From Minisyncoccota bacterium (GTDB taxonomy: Bacteria > Patescibacteriota > Minisyncoccia > Phycocordibacterales > UBA1006), in the NCBI GenBank assembly GCA_937970115.1, contig CALBVO010000080.1, positions 1 to 8,800 on the forward strand: a stretch of DNA of 8,800 bases. The letters are read 5' to 3'. Of the stretch, positions 4,967-8,800 are shown one piece after another; position 1 is the stretch's first letter; every line of letters begins with the position of its first letter. Under the pieces are notes generated by a model. That model searched no databases, was not told where the DNA came from, and saw only the letters and a program-made list of their open reading frames with translations. The translations under genes were made by a program, and so were the position numbers.

Positions 4967-6721
4967 CTATGCCAAATATTTATGAATGTCTTCCTTGGTT
5001 ATGCCAATTTTTTTACCTGGATTAAAAATGTTTTTTGGATCCATAATATTTTTGAATTTTTTAAAGATCTTCATCATATCAGTACCAAACATTTGAGGAA
5101 GGAATGGAGTACGAACAATTCCATCATTATGTTCGGCAGTTATTGATCCATTGTATTCCAGTGCAAGTGCATAGACCTTTTCTGAGATCTCAACAATGTG
5201 ATCCTTGTTTTGTTGTTTATTCATATCTGCCAGGGGAATAATATGGAAGTTACCATTACCAAGGTGCCCAGCGATGGTGTATTCAAATTCGTTTTTATAT
5301 TGATCGAGAATTTTTACCAGTCGCGGGATATACTCTGGAAGGTATTCTGGATTTACGGCAATATCATCAATGAATGGGGCAGTACGTGTTCCTGATCCTT
5401 CGGCACGAGATTTCATTGAATGCTCTGTGAGTAACTTGAAACTGTCATGACGGAAATCCCAATATTTTTGCGAGGCTTTTCCTTTGACGATAAATGATTT
5501 CAAATCTGGAATTTCTTTTTTCAAGTCTTCAAATTCTGCAAGAACTTCTTCGTGGACTTTTACTGCATTCATGTCTGCTGATTCAGCAAGGACGACAAAT
5601 TTTGGAACACCACCAGTGAGTGCCATCCAAAATTCTGGTAGGAAACGCAGTGAATAGGAGAGTGCCTGAAAGAAACCTTTGTCTTTGATGAAATCTTTGA
5701 AAAATTTTACGCCAATTTTGAAAGTATTGTCATCATAGAGTTCAATAGTATCGAGATCATGTTTTTTCAGTACCTCGACAATTTTAGGTAATTGATGAAT
5801 ATCATTTACAAAGGATACAATCATTTCTTCTTTGTCTTCGACGGGTGCGAGTTTATACGTGACCTCAGTAATCAGTCCTGTGGTTCCTTGTGCTCCGACA
5901 ACAAGTTTTGTCATGTCAAATGTTCCGTTTCCTTTTTCAAATTCCTTTATTGATTTTGCATTGATAACATCCCACAATAAATATCCAGCAGCATTTTTTG
6001 TAGTGATTGGTTTTTTTGATTTGATAAGATCAAAATTTTTCTTGATCAATTCATAGGTTTCTTCAGCAATCTTTCCAAGAAAATGTCTCTTTGCAATAAG
6101 TTTACGCAGCTCGTCATAATTGAGAGATTTTAAAATATATTCATTTCCATCTGCGAGGACTACTTTGAGTGATTCTACGAAATCTTTGTTTTGCCCATAT
6201 TTAAGAGATTTTTCTCCAGCTCCATTATTGGCAACCATTCCTCCAATTGCACACAATTTTCGTGACGCAGGAAATGTCGGCATAAGCATTTCATATTTCA
6301 TGGTTTCTTTTTCAAAGGGGATATACATTGATCCAGGTTGAACCGTTCCTTTTCCTGAAATTGGATACGAGAAATTACCACGGACTGATTGCGTACCAAA
6401 ATCTCCTGGTGTGACATCGATAATTTCATTCATGTATTTTGTGACATCAATAATAATTGAATGATTTAATGATCCACCTGACATACCTGATCCTGCAGCA
6501 CGAGCGGTAAGCGATAATTTTTCTTTTGATATTGAATTATATTCATTTACAAACGAAACAATTTTTTCTATGTCTTGTGCATATTTCGGGTAGACGATCA
6601 TGTCTGGCATTATTTTAAACAATGACCAGTCAGTACTATGACTGACCAATTCGTGTTCATCGATCGTAACATCTCCTTCTAATATTTCAGAGAATTGTTT
6701 TTGAATTTCTAAATAGTTCAT
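4967..6721 (-). CDS. FAD-linked oxidase, GlcD/D-lactate dehydrogenase type
   Basis: A flavoprotein of the vanillyl-alcohol-oxidase/PCMH superfamily, 584 residues from ATG 6721 (590 from ATG 6739; numbers below use the longer form). The N-terminal FAD domain shows P51-K-Y near the first strand, the pyrophosphate loop RAAGSGMSGGS (80-90), GGMVANNGAG (166-175) and GAQGTTGLITEV (282-293). The C-terminal FAD-oxidase domain shows GHLGNGNFH (491-499), EHNDGIVR (536-543) and NIFNPGK (570-576). Relatives oxidise D-2-hydroxy acids such as D-lactate, glycolate or D-2-hydroxyglutarate. The EHNDG form is closest to the large D-2-hydroxyacid dehydrogenases that carry an iron-sulphur domain, but here there is no Cys cluster and no neighbouring iron-sulphur gene, so the electron acceptor is unknown. 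ATG 6721 is preferred because TATACT lies six bases upstream. Confidence 0.87.
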   Translation of the reverse strand: MNYLEIQKQFSEILEGDVTIDEHELVSHSTDWSLFKIMPDMIVYPKYAQDIEKIVSFVNEYNSISKEKLSLTARAAGSGMSGGSLNHSIIIDVTKYMNEIIDVTPGDFGTQSVRGNFSYPISGKGTVQPGSMYIPFEKETMKYEMLMPTFPASRKLCAIGGMVANNGAGEKSLKYGQNKDFVESLKVVLADGNEYILKSLNYDELRKLIAKRHFLGKIAEETYELIKKNFDLIKSKKPITTKNAAGYLLWDVINAKSIKEFEKGNGTFDMTKLVVGAQGTTGLITEVTYKLAPVEDKEEMIVSFVNDIHQLPKIVEVLKKHDLDTIELYDDNTFKIGVKFFKDFIKDKGFFQALSYSLRFLPEFWMALTGGVPKFVVLAESADMNAVKVHEEVLAEFEDLKKEIPDLKSFIVKGKASQKYWDFRHDSFKLLTEHSMKSRAEGSGTRTAPFIDDIAVNPEYLPEYIPRLVKILDQYKNEFEYTIAGHLGNGNFHIIPLADMNKQQNKDHIVEISEKVYALALEYNGSITAEHNDGIVRTPFLPQMFGTDMMKIFKKFKNIMDPKNIFNPGKKIGITKEDIHKYLA

Positions 6722-6727
6722 AATAAT

Positions 6728-6733
6728 AGTATA
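6728..6733 (-). promoter_or_regulatory. -10 box of the FAD oxidase, probably leaderless
   Basis: Minus-strand TATACT is followed by six bases and then ATG 6721, the same geometry as the divergent CCA gene. A second box, TATAGT (6747-6752), lies seven bases before the alternative ATG 6739. There is no Shine-Dalgarno sequence. Confidence 0.5.
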
Positions 6734-6749
6734 CAACATGCGGTATACT
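6728..6749. promoter_or_regulatory. Inverted repeat over the FAD oxidase promoter
   Basis: AGTATAC (6728-6734) and GTATACT (6743-6749) are perfect 7-bp inverted arms with an 8-bp spacer. They cover the -10 box and could be an operator for a dimeric regulator, or simply two similar -10 boxes on opposite strands. Confidence 0.3.
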
Positions 6750-6768
6750 ATATAAAATTACAAAATAT

Positions 6769-6802
6769 AAAAACAGAAAATATAATTACGTTTTCTGTTT
6801 TT
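6769..6802. terminator. Terminator-like hairpin between divergent promoters
   Basis: A perfect 12-bp stem AAAAACAGAAAA/TTTTCTGTTTTT with a 10-base loop, A-rich on one side and T-rich on the other, so it looks like a terminator on both strands. It lies upstream of both flanking genes, where no transcript is expected to end. Confidence 0.4.
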
Positions 6803-6805
6803 TAT

Positions 6806-6833
6806 TTGCCCATATGTGAGAAGTTCATATACT
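6806..6833 (+). promoter_or_regulatory. Promoter of the CCA-adding enzyme gene
   Basis: TTGCCC (6806-6811), a 16-bp spacer and TATACT (6828-6833). The box ends six bases before ATG 6840, so transcription should begin at the start codon itself. This argues against the upstream in-frame ATG at 6816, which lies between the two promoter elements. Confidence 0.55.
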
Positions 6834-6839
6834 GTAGAT

Positions 6840-8339
6840 ATGAATAAGGATATGGTAAAAAAAATACCAGAAGGAGTTATCTGGACATTACAACAATTAC
6901 AAAGTGCAGGATATGAATCATATATTGTTGGTGGTTGTGTGCGTGATATGTTTTTGGATCGTAATCCAAATGACTGGGATGTTACTACTAATGCAATTCC
7001 GGAACAAATTATTTCTGTATTTGAAAAAACTGATCGACGGGTAGTTTATGAAAATAATTTTGGAACGGTTGGAATTATTAACAAAGGCATGGAAAAGGAT
7101 CATTCAACGTATGAAATTGAGATTACTCCATATAGGACAGAAGGAAATTATTCTGATAACCGTAGACCGGATAATGTGTCCTTTAGTTCTGATATTAATG
7201 AGGATCTGATGCGCCGAGATTTTACCATCAACACCATGGCATATGATCCAATTAATCATGTACTTATTGATAATTATAATGGTGAAACTGATTTACGTAA
7301 TTCGGTTATTCGCACAGTAGGAGACGCTAATGAACGGTTTTCAGAGGATGCCCTGCGAATTATGCGTGCCGTACGATTTGCCGCGCAACTCGGTTTCATG
7401 TATGAAACAAAAACCATGGAAGCTATCAAGAATCATGCAAGTCGATTGCAACATATTTCAGCTGAGCGTATACGTGATGAGTTCATAAAAATTATAGATG
7501 CAAAATTCGCAATGGATGGAATAGTTATGTTGCATACACTTGGCATGTTGCAATACGTTGTTCCAGAACTCGAAGAGGGAATCAATTGTGAACAAGGAGG
7601 AATTCATTCATTCGATGTTTGGACTCATAACCTCAAGTCGCTTGAGCATGGAACCAACAAGGAGTATCCATTGTATGTGAAACTCGCAGCCCTGTTTCAC
7701 GATATTGGGAAACCAGCGACCAGACGCAAGGCTAACGGACGAGGAACCAAAGAATGGACATTCTATGGTCACGAAGTTGTTGGCGCGCGCATGGCGCGCG
7801 CCATTATGAAACGTCTCAAATTTTCAAACGAATTAATCGATAAGGTATATAAACTTGTTCGTTATCATATGTTCTTTTCTGATCCTGATGCGATTACCTT
7901 GTCGGCTGTTCGTCGTATGGTTAAAAATGTCGGTAAGGATATGATTTGGGATTTAATGGATGTGCGAACGTGTGATCGTATTGGAACAGGTCGTCCAAAA
8001 GAAAAACCGTATCGATTGCGCAAATATCACGCAATGATAGAAGAGGTAATGCGTGACCCAATTTCTGTTGGGATGCTAAAAATTAACGGAGATATTATGA
8101 TTGGTGAAATGGGATTACAACCTGGGCGAAAAATGGGATGGGTACTACATGCCTTGTTAGAGGAAGTACTCGATGATCCAACACTCAATACACGAGAGTA
8201 TCTCGAAAAACGAACACTCGAAATGTACGAGATGTCAGATGAAGAAGTTCAAAAGCTTGGCGAAGCAGGAAAGGATAAAAAAGACGAAGAGGAATTCCAA
8301 GCAGTGAAAAAGTTACATCGTAAGCATCGTGTTGGTTAG
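6840..8339 (+). CDS. cca: CCA-adding tRNA nucleotidyltransferase with HD domain
   Basis: A 499-residue class II nucleotidyltransferase that builds or repairs the CCA end of tRNA from CTP and ATP. In order: GGCVRD (31-36), the catalytic DWD (45-47), RRDFTINTMAYD (125-136), EDALR (169-173) of the nucleotide-selecting EDxxR motif, and the head/neck helices SAERIRDEF (207-215). An HD phosphohydrolase domain follows, with H263, HD at 287-288, H311 and H343, then a C-terminal helical tail ending in a charged, lysine-rich segment (about 465-499). HD domains in this family are linked to 2',3'-cyclic phosphate removal. The window's complete tRNA lacks an encoded CCA, which fits CCA addition rather than poly(A) synthesis. 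I start at ATG 6840, because the in-frame ATG 6816 lies inside the promoter. A 9-bp GC-only inverted repeat lies in the HD-domain codons (7782-7802). Confidence 0.93.
   Translation: MNKDMVKKIPEGVIWTLQQLQSAGYESYIVGGCVRDMFLDRNPNDWDVTTNAIPEQIISVFEKTDRRVVYENNFGTVGIINKGMEKDHSTYEIEITPYRTEGNYSDNRRPDNVSFSSDINEDLMRRDFTINTMAYDPINHVLIDNYNGETDLRNSVIRTVGDANERFSEDALRIMRAVRFAAQLGFMYETKTMEAIKNHASRLQHISAERIRDEFIKIIDAKFAMDGIVMLHTLGMLQYVVPELEEGINCEQGGIHSFDVWTHNLKSLEHGTNKEYPLYVKLAALFHDIGKPATRRKANGRGTKEWTFYGHEVVGARMARAIMKRLKFSNELIDKVYKLVRYHMFFSDPDAITLSAVRRMVKNVGKDMIWDLMDVRTCDRIGTGRPKEKPYRLRKYHAMIEEVMRDPISVGMLKINGDIMIGEMGLQPGRKMGWVLHALLEEVLDDPTLNTREYLEKRTLEMYEMSDEEVQKLGEAGKDKKDEEEFQAVKKLHRKHRVG
7782..7802. repeat. 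GC-only inverted repeat inside the cca gene
   Basis: Arms GGCGCGCGC (7782-7790) and GCGCGCGCC (7794-7802) are perfectly complementary around the three bases ATG. They encode part of the HD-domain helix with the residues G-A-R-M-A-R-A, and stand out sharply from the AT-rich surroundings. Confidence 0.75.
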
Positions 8340-8382
8340 GTGAAATCTAATACCATCATGTTTTAAGAAGATGAGATTAAAT

Positions 8383-8414
8383 AAAAAAAAGAGCAGTATG
8401 CTCTTTTTGTTTTT
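8383..8414. terminator. Bidirectional terminator between convergent genes
   Basis: The stem GAGCA/TGCTC (8391-8395 with 8399-8403) with loop GTA has eight A before it and a T-rich tract (TTTTTGTTTTTT) after it. It can end the cca transcript on the plus strand and the gene at 8441-8800 on the minus strand. Confidence 0.85.
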
Positions 8415-8440
8415 TAGTTAAAAATTACTTGTTTTGAAAT

Positions 8441-8800
8441 TCACTGAAAATATTCTTTCTTGGCTAAATCTTTAAAATACTCTAACCATTTTTTCCTGAA
8501 GAATCTACTTTTCTTTAGGAAAAGAATGATTTCGTATTTTTTGTTGCAAATTTGTGCAGACCATAATAGTGAATTAATTTCACTTACTTTGTAGGCATAC
8601 CGAGCTTCATGATTAATAGATAAATTATTAATTTTTTCTTGGAGTTTCCTTTTGTTACAAATTAAAATAATTTCTTCTTGTTCATATTTTGTATGAATAT
8701 CTATAGAAATATTTGAGAGGGATTTTTCCACGCCGTTTTTTTCATGAGCATAGCCATGTTCAATCGCAATAGTTTCTATTGGGGAATATGCCTTGGTTGG
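8441..8800 (-). CDS. Hypothetical protein, N-terminus beyond the right edge
   Basis: The reading frame stays open from the TGA stop at 8441-8443 to the edge of the window, giving at least 119 residues. A GTG at 8729-8731 could be a start, but the frame continues upstream without a stop through P-I-E-T-I-A-I-E-H-G-Y-A-H-E, so the gene is most likely cut by the window. I do not recognise the family. The visible part is soluble, alternates predicted strands and helices (for example IDIHTKY, EIILICN, YEIILFL), and ends in a basic, aromatic tail (FFRKKWLEYFKDLAKKEYF). It contains no clear catalytic motif. It converges on cca and shares its terminator. Its low G+C resembles the cupin and yraN-like genes. 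Confidence 0.6.
   Translation of the reverse strand, partial: PTKAYSPIETIAIEHGYAHEKNGVEKSLSNISIDIHTKYEQEEIILICNKRKLQEKINNLSINHEARYAYKVSEINSLLWSAQICNKKYEIILFLKKSRFFRKKWLEYFKDLAKKEYFQ

Noticed and set aside
6816..6839. Upstream start for cca (eight more residues)
   Set aside because: The ATG at 6816 lies between the -35 and -10 elements, and the extra residues are not part of the family's conserved start.
7393..7408. GTTTCATGTATGAAAC inside cca as a seventh parS-like site
   Set aside because: The arms match but the spacer is four bases instead of two, so the half-sites are out of register; it encodes ordinary family residues (F-M-Y-E-T).

Overview
The window looks like a piece of chromosome from a small-genome, AT-rich bacterium, most likely of the Patescibacteria/CPR. 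This rests on the gene set and style and cannot be proved from the sequence alone. The genes are mostly single, with separate promoters and almost no Shine-Dalgarno sequences; several start codons lie 6-7 bases behind a -10 box, as expected for leaderless mRNAs. Neither checkable tRNA feature suggests an encoded CCA end, and a CCA-adding enzyme is present. The code is standard: TAA, TAG and TGA all serve as stops and no gene contains an internal TGA.

Layout. At 1-53 (minus) is a tRNA-Pro cut by the left edge, divergent from a small 2H-phosphoesterase-like gene (118-588). From about 600 to 1400 comes the most unusual part: six 14-bp palindromes of the form GTTTCANNTGAAAC, close to the bacterial ParB site parS. 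They are spread through an intergenic stretch and through a minus-strand yraN-like nuclease gene (830-1273), one of them sitting on its start codon. Behind them are a consensus DnaA box, a near-consensus neighbour and AT-rich DNA. I read this as a candidate centromere, perhaps near a replication origin.

At 1464-1490 is a minus-strand terminator with no visible gene. A tRNA-Arg(UCG) follows (1656-1727), then a strongly structured stretch (about 1762-1966) that folds as a plus-strand RNA and whose family I do not recognise. Next are a cysteine-rich, cysteine-dioxygenase-like cupin (2085-2675), a secreted peptidoglycan-binding/beta-propeller protein (2740-4926), and a convergent GlcD-type FAD oxidase (4967-6721, minus). 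A CCA-adding enzyme (6840-8339) is divergent from the oxidase. The window ends with an unrecognised minus-strand gene that runs off the right edge (8441-8800).

How they fit together: the CCA enzyme would mature the two tRNAs. The propeller protein acts outside the membrane, while the oxidase and cupin are presumably cytosolic redox enzymes without visible pathway partners. The palindromes and DnaA boxes point to chromosome maintenance, but no parA, parB or dnaA gene is in the window.
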